Assembly: GCA_049999725.1 (NCBI GenBank)
Contig: JBNGIS010018351.1
Coordinates: 1-28,793 of the forward strand
Source of the DNA: Haplomitrium mnioides
Lineage: Eukaryota; Marchantiophyta; Haplomitriopsida; Calobryales
DNA length: 28,793 bases
Direction: 5' to 3'
The stretch's first letter is position 1, and every line of letters starts with the position of its first letter. Shown here piece after piece: positions 1 to 10,408 of this stretch. The translations under genes were made by a program, and so were the position numbers. The notes beneath the pieces were generated by a model. That model was given only the letters and a program-made list of their open reading frames with translations. It was not told the origin of the DNA and made no database searches.

Positions 1-222
1 CTTAACCTATGATTAGTGCATAACTAGGAGTACGATTTGTACTAATCATAAATGATTGTCACATCTACCTTTATGTTCTATAAACACTATTGTACGTTCT
101 CATTGATTCATTCATACATTCATATATAGAGTGAGAGAAGAGAAGTGGAGAAGAAGATTTGCATACTACCTTGTATCTTAATTCATGTTTCATATATGTT
201 GAATAATCCTTCTACTTTAACA
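1..222 (+). repeat. 5' LTR of Copia A (partial)
   Basis: This matches 7679-7900 over its whole visible length with four substitutions (about 98.2% identity). It ends in AACA at 219-222, directly before the primer-binding site. A TATA-like TATAAACA lies at 79-86, followed by an ATTCATTCATACATTC stretch and a purine-rich GAGTGAGAGAAGAG tract, the usual promoter and early-transcript layout of short plant Copia LTRs. The LTR start is outside the window. Confidence 0.9.
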
Positions 223-236
223 CATTATCAGCATGA
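223..236 (+). other. Primer-binding site of Copia A (putative tRNA-Ile anticodon-arm type)
   Basis: CATTATCAGCATGA begins at the base after the LTR end. It does not match the common plant PBS TGGTATCAGAGC. It resembles the CGTTATCAGCACGA site I recall from Ale-type elements, differing at two places that are both CpG-decay changes. That sequence is what reverse transcription of the anticodon arm of cytosolic tRNA-Ile (IAU) would give, with inosine read as G. Position is strong; the tRNA identity is inference. Confidence 0.55.
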
Positions 237-3200
237 TATTAGCTCATAAATGTTTTTTTTTCATGCACCCACCTACATCATTCTTCCCTAGATCTGCACA
301 TAGAATTTTATCTATACATTTATCTAGAAAACTATGATTTCTTCCCCTTATATCTCATTCTATTCAGGTATTATGATTTCTTCCTCTATTTATTTTTATA
401 TAATATAATACTATATTTTATTCTACATTCAAATAAGGAGTAGTGAACAGAGTGAAGATGGTTCTCAATTTTTGACGTTTCAGATTGGGATCAATTCCAT
501 TTTTTAAATATTTTAAGTTCGAATTGAAGCAGCATTGGATTCGCTAGTTGACTGCAAACATCTCCATGGGAAAATTTCAAGAGAATTCCTCAAGAATTAT
601 ATGCACGTTTCTATTTCATCAAGCTGAAGGCAAGCTCACATTTTCATTGGACTGAGTCGATTCAATAGGCAGGAGATTTTTATTCAATCTAAATAGAAAG
701 CAAATCGACTGAAGCGGGATCATTGACATTCATTCGGAGAAGACAAATCTGATTGAGGTTTCTGTTATTGAAGACTTGAAGATGAATGGACACATGTCTT
801 GAAGTAGATTGAACAAATTTACTTCTGGAAGGATTGTTCAAGTGGATAGGAAGATTTTGCGAAGCACTTTGAATATCAAAGAGCATCAATTCTTCAGGAA
901 ATATTGATTGAACTTGAAGAAGAACTCATCGAATCTCACCAATTGCAGTGAGCTCTGGAAGAAGAATTCAGGAAAGAAATCTTTGAAGGTTGAAATGGCG
1001 GATGATCATGGTTTCAGCACTGATTGAAGCTCTGAAGTGAAAAGTTTGACATGACATCATTGCAAATTTTTTCGAAAGTTGGAAACCTGATGTGTTGAAT
1101 TGACGATACATCGTTGTTTCGGTGAAAGTTTGACGGTGTGACACATCTGTATATTTTGAAAGTTCAACAAACTCGATACTTCAAATTTGTGAGGAAATGA
1201 TGCAATATCACCATTTTGACAAGTTCTTTTCAAGCTATTTTGAAAGTTCAAAAAATCTCTTTGTTAGAACTTGAAAGTTCAAAAGACTTTCATCTGGAGA
1301 TATCAACAATCTATCCCTATTTTGGAATTTATATTCAAAGAATATTGACAGTTGGAAAACATCTCTGAGTGAAAGCTAAAAGTTCGAAGGAAAAAAACCA
1401 AGTCAATAGCAAAATTGTGATAAAACAACTTTTCGATAAAACTTTAAAGTGATAAATTGCTATTTTGGAAATTTCTTGAAAAATAAGGAAAATTTGTAAA
1501 ACTATTCTAATCTCGGAGGGGAAGCTGCCCATGTTATTGAATTGACCAATCCTTGAACGCCACATGTCACTGCTATCTATAGGACTAGTTAAACCCCACT
1601 CCTATATGTAGGGGGTGAGGGGACCATAGTTGAAAGAGAATAAGTGTGGCATCTATGTATACTACAAGGGTGCTTCAACACTTCACTTTGGGACAAAGTG
1701 AAGGTCCCAAGTGAAGCGCTTACAACTTGGGATACCAGAGCTACTTTCCGAAGCACAAGATTCATTCCTAAAGCGATTAAGTTCCCCGGACCTATGGGAT
1801 CACTGCCAAGCCTGTGCTAAGTCTATGCCGAAGCATAGAAATGCTCTCGAACCACAATTGATTACCAAACCTAAATTTCTTCAGCTTGACAACAATGTTT
1901 CCTTAATCAATTCATGTGTGCAAATTTGGCATTTATTTTCTCATCTGAAGATATAGATTTGATCGCCTGCTCCAGACGATTCTTTCAAGAGTGATTTCTG
2001 TAAAAGAATCTCAAGGACCAAATCCAAATGAGTAAGAACTCATAGTGAACTCTAATAGAGTTCTTCAACCAAAGGCAACTCAAGGTCCAAACTAAGACCA
2101 AGAGTGCAAGCAAAAGCCAAGCAACCAAAGAACCCAAGTGATTGAGAGGAACTCTAGAATGAGGAGTGGGGCTAAGAATACAAGAGAAGAGGGTGTCATC
2201 CCTCTTTCTTCACTTACAAGTCACTTTTAATTTCAACCCTAAAAGGACTCTCTCTACCAAAAGTGACTTCAAAGTCAAGTAATCTTATCTCAACCCTAAA
2301 AGTGACACTCTACCACTTCCTTCACTCATCTCTATTTTCTTATAAATAGCACAACCTTATGCTTATGCTATTACAATTTCACTCCATATGATTGAAAAAT
2401 AAATCTAAACAGAGAGCTATACCCTCTTCCATTTGCACATTACTGAGCATAACAACTTTGTTATGTTTCTATAGTGAAGTTTCACTATACATAGAGTTCT
2501 ATTCTCATTCATTGAAGCAATACATTTGGGGAATCATTAATATTTACACGATCTCTGTATTGTGTATCCATTCACAACCATTTCATTGATGTTTGGATCA
2601 GCCATCCTAATTCCAAGTCAGCTAGTTTGATCACATTGGAAGCTTACACATATTTCCAACATATTTTATACATTGTCCTAACTATTGGAGTAAAAATTGG
2701 ACATAGCTTCACATCAGATCACCTTATTTCATATTCTAATAGATCAATACTCTGTTTTTCATCTAAAAGAAACTGCACATTAGCAAATCTAATAGAATCT
2801 GATAAACACAAATTTTCAAAGGATTTCTAAATCCAATACTGTGTTACTAGCGTAGCTAAATCTATAAGTGTAAAAGGATTGGCTATAACTACACATATAG
2901 TGCAGATTCTATTTTCTATAGAGTACAATTTTCTGTAATACCTGTAAGAGGAAACTGATCACTTGTCTCAACAATCTATTGAGATTTTGAGAAGGCCTAA
3001 GAGCCACAAGTAGTCCATAGTGTTCCCACTACAATAGAGGGTTTTTTCAAAGATTATTCTTAATATTTATCAACCACATATATCTTCAAGACTTGATTTA
3101 GGAATTCAGAGGACAAGGTTGCACATTCAAGTAATCTACATCAACTTTTGCAGACTATATTTGGAAGCTGAGACTACACGAACCTCTAAAACATTGTGGA

Positions 3201-3457
3201 TGTATTATGAAGGCATGTTGTTGACATCACCACCTATTTTCTAGAAGTTCTCAAGATCAACCCCTTGCTTACAACAAGAAGAGCACAGAATAAACTTTTC
3301 ATATAACTTTTGTTACTAAACCTATTTTATCTATTGTTTACAGAACTGCAAAGAGTTAAACATTTGGTTTTCTGCCTTTTGATAAATCTGTTGTTTATCT
3401 TGAAACCCTTAAAACTCTTTGTGCACTCTAAATAAGGAAAAATTAAATTTTAAACAG
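237..3457 (+). other. Unusually long leader of Copia A with unidentified sequence
   Basis: About 3.2 kb separates the PBS from the first recognisable gag residues. I recognise no protein here in either strand; all open frames are short and unconvincing. Visible structure: scattered TGAAAGTTC(A) motifs around 1150-1285; a TC-rich block with a 57 bp-spaced duplication (2233 and 2290, core TCAACCCTAAAAG); an 11 bp inverted repeat (2218-2228 / 2259-2269); a TATAAATAG box at 2341; and a GGGTTTTTTC stretch near 3040 of the kind seen near the 3' end of some plant LTRs. It could be a nested decayed LTR element, a captured host fragment, or an unusually long native leader. Confidence 0.5.
2341..2349 (+). 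promoter_or_regulatory. TATA-box-like motif inside the leader
   Basis: TATAAATAG follows a pyrimidine-rich stretch and two copies of a TCAACCCTAAAAG block, about 70 bp downstream of an 11 bp inverted repeat. This is consensus plant core-promoter sequence, but AT-rich DNA yields such motifs by chance, so transcription is unproven. Confidence 0.3.
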
Positions 3458-4350
3458 TTGACCATAGAAGGAGACAATTATCTCTCCTCGTCACTCGATG
3501 TAGCAGTCCATCTGGTATCCAAAGGATTGGAGACCACCAACCTTATAGATGAGGACATTAACTTACAATAGAAAGCCCAAGCTTTGGTCTTCTTGAGGCA
3601 TCACCTTTAGGACTCTCTGAAAATTCAGTATCTGAATGAGAGTAACCCCAAAATTCTCTAGGATAATCTAAAAGAAAGATTTGACCATACTAAAACTATT
3701 CATCTGCCTAAGGTATGATTGAGTTAATTTAAGAGTTCAAGATTTTTCCTATATCTCTAGATATAAAAATGAGCTATTCAGAATAACATCTCAAATAACA
3801 TTGTGTGGACACCATGTTTCCTAAGAGGAATAGATTGAGAAGACATTATCACATTCCATACAGCAAACATGATTCTATCTCCTAATTACAGAAACATAAA
3901 CTTTGCTACATATTCTGAACTCATAGCTTATCTATTGTTAGCAGAGAAACATCAAGATTTATTGATGAAGAATTCAAAGTGAGACCCCCAGGTACCCTTC
4001 CTCAAACCCCAACAACTAAAGCACATTATTCCAAGCCAATATATAACGGAGGTATGTCTAGAACAAGGGCCAGATTTGGTTCACTTAGACAAAACTCTCA
4101 AAGGGGTAAAGCACCCATAACTAGCAGGAATTAGTAGTTTAGAGGGAGAGGAAGGGGCAGTGGGAACTCTGCAAGATTTATCAAAGAGGAAGAAGAGGAG
4201 GCAGATCTTTATATAATGACAGAAGTAAGCCATCCTCAAGTAATTCAAGAGGACCAGTGGTTTGCAGCAAATGTGAGACAATGGAGCATACGAATAAAGT
4301 TTGTAGAGTCCTAGCTCACCTGGCAGTATTGTATGCAAGGACAAAAACCA
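3458..4350 (+). pseudogene. Copia A gag relic (UBN2-type gag with CCHC zinc knuckle)
   Basis: Gag would form the virus-like particle and bind RNA. The relic starts LTIEGDNYLS...LDVAVHL, continues KAQALVFLRHHL and DNLKERFDHTKT, and later FATYSELIAYLLLAEKH near 3900-3955, all matching the plant Copia gag pattern. A zinc knuckle reads C-SK-C-ETME-H-TNKV-C (4263-4304), the exact CX2CX4HX4C spacing. The first part is in one frame but has TAG stops; the one before DNLKERF stands where the family has Trp, consistent with TGG to TAG. Further frame changes fall between 3720 and 4260. The knuckle itself is intact although the rest cannot be translated through. Confidence 0.85.
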
Positions 4351-4439
4351 CAAAGCTGCAATAGAGAGCCATAGTGCCTTTACGGAACAGACCGATACCC
4401 TTAGTGACTATATTGATAAGGAAGAGGATCTGAATACAC

Positions 4440-4864
4440 CTGAGACGAATATGATTTAGTGTACAAATTCTACACTACCTCTTGATGATATTCATACTTG
4501 TATAATAGAAAGTGCGAGTACTCATACTATTTTAAAATGTAGGTCCTATTTTACCACGCTTATGCCCTCACACCAAAAGGTGACTACTATAATGGGCAGT
4601 AATCAGATTGAAGAAGGCAAAGGACCAGCCACTATAAGATTGCCATAAAGAACTGTTATAAATATCCGATATGCTATTTATGCTCTAAGTGCAACAAGAA
4701 ACCTGACTAGTTTCCGTAATATACGAGACAATGGTTTCCACATACACACTAGCACTTGTAAAAACCAGAAAGTGTTGAATTTATTAAAGCACACCCCTAA
4801 AGTATTTGTAATAAAAGAAACTCTATTTTTGTACCCTCTTGGTTTATATATCACACAAATATAA
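4440..4864 (+). pseudogene. Copia A protease relic
   Basis: The frame starting near 4499 reads CIIESASTHTILKCRSYF, corresponding to the aspartic protease active-site region of this Copia lineage (family pattern VDSATTHTIL). Downstream, TTIMGSNQIEEGKGPATIRL and YALSATRNLTSFRNIRDNG follow the usual order of the domain. The catalytic Asp is replaced by Glu at 4508-4510, so the protease would be inactive even without the stop after ATIRLP. The frame closes at 4862-4864. It differs in frame from the zinc knuckle upstream, so at least one indel separates them. Confidence 0.8.
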
Positions 4865-4903
4865 AACTTTTGTACTCATGCACAAATAATCAATCATACC
4901 AAA

Positions 4904-5790
4904 CTATGGCATAATTGCTTAGGACATCTGGGCACCACAATGTTTCGAAACATTCAGAAAGTGACCTGATCTATTCCTTTAAGCATAAAGCCATCTATGA
5001 TTGAAATAGCATGTATACATTGTTCTCAAGGGAAACAGGCCTTACGACCAGCAATCTCCAAGACAATTCTAGAAATTCCAAAATTTCGTGAGAGGATACA
5101 TGTAGATGTTTGTGATCCTATTGACCCACCTAGTGGACCCTTTCGGTACTTCCTGGTGATAATATGTGCTGAAATTCAACTAAATGGTCACAAGTATAAT
5201 TGCTCTCAACCTGTAATTTAGTCTTCTCGAGGATATTGGTACATATTCTGAAATTGAGAGTTCAATTTCCAAAAAGTCCAAAAAAGTCCTACGAGTTGAC
5301 AATGCAAGAGAGTTTACATCAAAAATATTTGATGAATTTTGCATGACTATGGGTCTTGATACCCAATACTCAGTTGTACATGTCTATTTTCAAAATGGAA
5401 TAGCCAAAAGAGTCATGCACAACATTCAAAAGATTGCTAGGCCCATGTTAATGCAGACCAATTTACTGGTTTTTGCATGGGGCCATGCAGTACTACATGT
5501 TGTATCACTATTAAAATATAGGCCATTAGCATTCAATACATGATCACCTCACCAACTTGCCTGTGGTAATATACGAAATTCATCTTATTTACGAGTTTTT
5601 TCGGTTATCAAGTCTTAGTTCCAATTATAGGACTGAAAAAGACTAAGATAGGACCTCAAAGACAAAAAAGAATTTATGTGAGTTATGACTCTCCTTCTAT
5701 TACATGCTATCTGGAACCACTCACAACTGATATTTTTCAAGCCAAATTAGCCAATTGCCATTTCTGCGAGGATATATTGCAATCTCTTTT
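4904..5790 (+). pseudogene. Copia A GAG-pre-integrase and integrase relic
   Basis: Integrase would insert the cDNA into the genome. The N-terminal HHCC zinc-binding motif is complete: His at 4910 and 4925 in LWHNCLGHLG, Cys at 5012 and 5021 in ACIHCSQGKQ, with one stop between the pairs. The core follows: RIHVDVCDPIDPPSGPFRYF carries the first catalytic Asp (5105-5107), and RVDNAREFTS the second (5298-5300). In HVYFQNGIAKRVMHN the position of the third catalytic residue, Glu in the family pattern NGLAES, is Lys (5406-5408). A C-terminal part (IGLKKTKIGPQRQ, YDSPSITCYLEPLTTDIF) runs to about 5790. There are several stops, and a frame change between 5221 and 5290 with a return near 5550. Confidence 0.88.
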
Positions 5791-5879
5791 TGAAGATAAA
5801 AATTCTTCATTATCGAAAAAACTCCAATGAGAGAACATATCAACTATATGGATGGATCAAAGAATAAGGCAAGGTTAGG

Positions 5880-7615
5880 ATGAAGTCAAGAGACTTCTTC
5901 ACTTGGTTAATGCCATCGAAAAAATTGCGAGATTCATTTAATGAAATTGCAAAGGTAACAAGGTCACATATAGCTGCGGTGAATATTCTTGCTAGAATTC
6001 AAGATATTTCTAACCTAGAAGTTTACCAAGTACCAAGGCAAAAGAGAGAATGTTTTTTTGGCTCAAAAGACTCTCAACCTCGGCAAAATGTTTCGACGAA
6101 GAGAACTACATTCTTTGGTGATGTCTTAAAAGTGTCATTATCTACACCTTTATTATCTCACCCGATTATCTCCCTATTGGAGTACCTTGATAATCAAGAG
6201 ATCTCGATCCACTACAAGGGTTTTATAGCAAAGAGAGAGTGTAGATGTAGATGACCATTTTGCATTCATAGTTTCACAAACTATATCCAATACACCACCT
6301 GATCCCAGATTTGTCAAAAAAGCTATGAATAGTTCTGATTGGATAGAGTGGAAAAAGGCAATGGATTCAGAACTTGATTCCATGATATAGAGTAAGGTAT
6401 TTGGACCTTTAGTCCATATTCCCTCTAATGCCCATTTAATCGGATATAGGCAAATCTTTGTGAAGAAGTGAAATGAAAAAGGCGAAATTGTTGGATATAA
6501 TGCACACCTTGTAGCCAAAGGCTATACACAAATACCTAGGAGAGACTTTGATCTCACATACGCCTCAGTTATGGATGCTATCACATACCCGTTCCTAGTA
6601 GGCTTTTCCCTAGGACATGAGCTCATTACACATCATATGGATGTTGTGACAACATATCTATATAAGCTATTAGATACCTAGATCTATAAAAAAGCTCCCC
6701 CAGAGCTTATAGCAAGGAATATCTATCATATTCAGCAGGAGAATGTCACTAAGCATAAACCATCTAGCTACCCATCTAACTCCTTACCATCAACCATAAT
6801 TAAACCCAATTGTAGCAGTACTCGATTAGGATCTATAGCCCATGAGATGCAGTCTAGGGAGAAAAAGACCTATTGTCCCCTCTATGCATCAATCCATGCC
6901 TTAGGCCAAGGATGGATATGCATGGGTTTTTACTTTGACGACATTGCACCAAGTTTATTCATCAAGAATGTTGACAAAGAATTTATAATTGTTGCATTAT
7001 ATATTCATTGCATAAACCTATTTGGTCACCATTCTTTACTTGACAAGACTATTTCTATGCTTAAGAAAAATTTTGATATGAAGGATATTGGTAAGACCAA
7101 GTATTGTTTAGGATTACAATTTAAATACCTCGATGATGGCATATTGGTGCATCAGAGTGCTTATACTAAGAAAATCTTAAAACAATTTAATATGAATAAA
7201 TCTCATCAAGTAACATCACCTATGGAGATAAGAACACTTGATAGAGAAAAAGATACTTTCTAGAAAAGGAAAAATATAGAGCAATTTCTTGGATCTAAGA
7301 TACAATATCTCTCCACTATAGAAGCTCTTATGTATCTTGCAAATCAAACATGCCCTCATATTTCCTTTGCCATGAACTTGCTTGCAAGACATAGTTCACA
7401 ACCTACTATATGGCATTGGAATGGTATAAAGCGTATTTTCAGATATTTACAAGGCAAAATTGATATGGGACTATTTTTCCCAAATACTACTAATCAAATC
7501 CTTACCGACTATGCGGATGCAAGATATATTTCATATATATTTCTTTAGTTGTGTTGGCGATATTTAATCATAGGTTTTACATTTATCTTGCGTGTGGCTA
7601 CAACATTCCCTATGT
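5880..7615 (+). pseudogene. Copia A linker, reverse transcriptase and truncated RNase H relic
   Basis: A linker with VPRQKRE...GSKDSQPRQ (5880-6254 frame) precedes RT. From 6241 to 7548 one frame holds with only four internal stops (6388, 6469, 6679, 7261). RT motifs include SDWIEWKKAMDSEL, VFGPLVHIP, NEKGEIVGYNAHLVAKGYTQ, HHMDVVTTYLY, DMKDIGKTKYCLGLQFKYL, GILVHQSAYTKKILK, LMYLANQTCPHISFAMNLLA and HWNGIKRIFRYLQGKIDMGLF. The polymerase box YVDD is YIHC at 7000-7011, so the catalytic aspartates are lost, and the SLYGLKQ region near 6780-6950 is unrecognisable. RNase H begins (TDYADARYIS) but fades by about 7615, where the rest is missing and the LTR follows. Confidence 0.9.
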
Positions 7616-7631
7616 TATTACTAATGATGAG

Positions 7632-7900
7632 TGTTATCCTATATCTAGTAAGAAAATTAGACTAATCTATGATTAGTTCTTAACCTATGATTAGTGCATA
7701 ACTAGGAGTACGATTTGTACTAATCGTAAATGATTGTCACATCTACCTTTATGTTCTATAAACACTATTGTACGTTCTCATTGATTCATTCATACATTCA
7801 TATATAGAGTGAGAGAAGAGAAGTGGAGAAGAAGATTTGCATACCACCTTGTATCTTGATTCATGTTTCATATATGTTGAATAATCCTTCTACTTGAACA
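7632..7900 (+). repeat. 3' LTR of Copia A
   Basis: Certain from 7679, where it aligns with the window start; the end (TTGAACA at 7900) is fixed by the jump into the 121 bp array at 7901. The start is uncertain because the matching part of the 5' LTR is outside the window; TGTTATCC at 7632 is a reasonable TG start after a purine-rich stretch. TATAAACA recurs at 7757-7764. A short palindrome, ACTAATC-TAT-GATTAGT, lies near 7661-7677, and CTATGATTAGT is directly repeated 17 bp later. Confidence 0.85.
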
Positions 7901-9160
7901 GTTTATTCGTAAGACATTTCTCATTTTCTTAGGTAATTGCAAGATAGAAACCTAAGTTGACTTTTATTTTCAAAGACTTTCCCATTTTCTTCAACTTTTG
8001 CAAAAAGAAAGGTAGTTTCATGTTTATTCCAAAGATGTTTCCCAATTTGTTTTGGTATTTGCAGGAGAGAAACTTAAGTTGACTTTAATTCTCTAGTACT
8101 TTTCCATTTTCTTCAACATTTGGCAAAGAAAGAAGGTAAAATCATGTTTATTCTAAAACCATTTCTTATTGTTTTTGGTATTTGCAAGATAGAAACCAAA
8201 GTTGATTTTTATTCTCGGGGTCTTTCTCATTTTCTTCAACATTTGCAAAAAACAAAATGGTAAATTCATGTTTATTGCAAAGAAGTTTCCCATTTCTTTT
8301 GGCATTTGTAATAGAATGTTATTTGCAATAGATAAACCTAAGTCGACTTACATTCTTGAGTATTTTCCTATTTTCTTCAATACTTGCAAAAAACGAGAGT
8401 AAATTGATATTTATTACAAAGAAGTTTCCCATTGTCTTTGATATTTGCAAGACAGAAATATAAGTTGACTTTTATTCTCAAGGACTTTCTTATTTTCTTC
8501 AACATTTTTATAAAAATAAGGTTAATTCATGTAATCTAAAGAAGTTTCCCATTTTCTTTGGCATTTGCAATAGAGAAACCTAAGTTGACTTTCATTCTAG
8601 AGTACTTTCCCATTTTCTCAAACATTTGCAAAAAAAGAGGGTAAATTCATGTTTATTCCAAAGAAGTTTGTGTTTTCTTTAATGTTTGCAAGATAGAAAC
8701 ATAAGTTGACTTTCATTCTTGAGAAGTTTTCTATTTTCTTCAACATTTGCAAAACATAAGGGTAAATTCATGTTTGTTCTAAGGAAGTTTCCAATTTCCT
8801 TTGGCATTTGCAAGAAAGAAACCTAACTTGACTTTCACTCTCAAGTACTGTCCCATTTTCTTCATCATTTGCCAAAAAAGGGTAAATTCATGTTTATTCT
8901 AAAGAGGTTTCCCATTTACTTTGGTATTTCCAAGATAGAAACCTAAGTTGACTTTCATTCTTGAGGACTTTCCTATTTTCTTCAACCTTTGCAAGAAAAA
9001 AGGGTAAGTTCATGTTTTTTCCAAAAAAGTTTCCGATTTGTTTTGGTATTTGTAAGAGAGAAACCTAGGTTGACTTATGTTCCGGAGGACTTTCCCATTT
9101 TCTTCAACATTTGCAAAACAAAAGAGTAAATTCATGTTTTTTCTTAAAAAGTATTTCTAG
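7901..9160 (+). repeat. Tandem array of about 121 bp units (about 10 copies), dimeric
   Basis: The marker CCTAAGTTGA or a close variant occurs at 7951, 8073, 8196, 8337, 8459, 8579, 8700, 8822, 8942 and 9064: spacing 120-123 bp, except one 141 bp unit at 8196-8337 with a partial local duplication around TTGCAATAG. Each unit is two related halves of about 60 bp, both centred on TTTCCCATTTTCTT followed by CATTTGCAA; one half continues GATAGAAACC, the other AAAAAGAGGGTAA. Copies are AT-rich and moderately diverged. The array starts abruptly in the middle of a unit (GTTTATT) at the LTR border, so Copia A split it. No coding function is suggested. Confidence 0.92.
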
Positions 9161-9840
9161 GCCGTTTTCTAATTTTGTTAGTTTTTCAATAAAATCAGAT
9201 AGTAAGTATCCCATCTCAGGTAGGTTTGTAGAACAACTAGAGCTCATTTGGATCCCTCTTTTCACACAAGTTTTCAAGGCTGCTTTGGGGTAGCATTAAT
9301 GTTTTAGGGAGGGCATTGAAGCATTTGATTGAGGTGTTTTGAAAATATTAGGTTCTTTGCTTTGATTTAGTCAAATGAATTTTTCTTTGTCGATATAAGA
9401 TTTGTAGGGGGCCATGTCCCTTGTCAAAATGATAGGTGGATTACTACTCATTAGTAAAAAGAACTCATAAAAAATACATACAACCATCCCACATATGTCT
9501 TTGATGACAATTGGCTAATTAAATAGCCAGTTTATTTCTTTTGGTGAGAGCTCTATTATGGGCAAAGCCATTGCTTTTAGATCTTGAATTACAAATACTT
9601 CTTATCCTATAACTTGACTTGCAAATAGGTTGTGTTTGATAGTGTTGATTTCCTTTTTGTTGCATTTTTTAATCTTTTTGTCACATCATTTTACTACAAA
9701 GATGGGCCCACTTTTTGCTAAATTGCATCTATTTATGCTACCAAAATCTTCTTTAATAGGACTTATCATTGCTCTCAAGTATTCACATAATTCAGAATTA
9801 AGATTATGAGATTCAGGTGGTGGACCACTCCAACACAATA
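9161..9840 (-). pseudogene. Possible unidentified coding relic on the minus strand
   Basis: Reading the minus strand from about 9833 to 9165 in one frame gives roughly 220 codons with only five stops (TGA, TAA, TAG, TGA, TAA). About fifteen would be expected from this base composition by my rough estimate. Stretches such as YLRAMISPIKEDFGSIN, DLKAMALPIIELSPKEINWL and LPEMGYLLSDFIEKLTKLE look protein-like, but I recognise no family. It may be an old transposon or host fragment, or chance. There is no start codon context or splice evidence. Confidence 0.3.
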
Positions 9841-10408
9841 CCTCAAGCTCTATGCAAGCACAACTTGTTGCATGAAATGTCCTTTCTCTTTACTATACTA
9901 GATCTAAGTACATACACCTTGGCATGTGCTTGTACTACTTGTATAACAGATAGGAGTTCTCGCACAAGTTTCAATTTATATGTGCACCACCACAATCACA
10001 TACGCATTAAAGACAACAATCAAATTCAACAATACCACCTCTTAAACTCACACCCCTACTCCACCATATGAAATTAGGTTTTAAAAAAATCTCAAAACAA
10101 CACCACACATGGATTCAAGGACTTGATGGTTTCACTTCTTGTTCTAGAAGTGCCAAAGATTTACTTCCCTACGTTGAGAGGAGGTTGGTTTTACTTCCAC
10201 CACAAAAGACAACCTCAGTGGCACTCCATTCTTTCTATACATCTTAGCACTGCAAGCCATAGGTGGTTTCACTTTTCTACCTCTAGCAATTGGTGTCTCT
10301 TTCCCTATTGGCTTCTAATATTTTATCACCAAACTACTTACACACCCGCTGAATGGGACTCTTTTCCATCAACTATTGAAATTCACTTTTGTCCCAACAC
10401 TATGTTAC
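9841..10408. other. Spacer without recognisable feature
   Basis: AT-rich sequence with short open frames (for example 10123-10434 on the plus strand). These have no recognisable domain and a composition rich in Ser, His, Thr, Phe and Trp typical of chance translation. No RNA gene or repeat is visible. Confidence 0.5.

Larger units (their letters stand above)
1..7900 (+). mobile_element. Degenerate Ty1/Copia retrotransposon A (Ale/Retrofit-like), 5' end cut by window edge
   Basis: Direct repeats lie at 1-222 and 7679-7900, the same length with no gaps and 4 mismatches. They flank relics in Copia order: gag with CCHC knuckle, protease, HHCC plus integrase, RT, then a stump of RNase H. The gag start (LTIEGDNYLS) and the linker (GSKDSQPRQ) resemble the Ale/Retrofit-type lineage; that placement is from memory of the family. 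All genes are broken by stops and frame changes. The leader before gag is about 3.2 kb, far longer than usual, and most of RNase H is missing. The element sits in the 121 bp array that resumes at 7901. The left target duplication is outside the window; the expected right copy is gttta at 7901-7905. Confidence 0.9.

Noticed and set aside
1711-1956. 81-codon open frame in the Copia A leader
   Set aside because: No family resemblance and no support for a start; kept only as part of the unidentified leader.
6174-6518. 114-codon minus-strand open frame
   Set aside because: It is the complement of the RT N-terminal relic of Copia A, whose plus-strand frame shows clear RT motifs.
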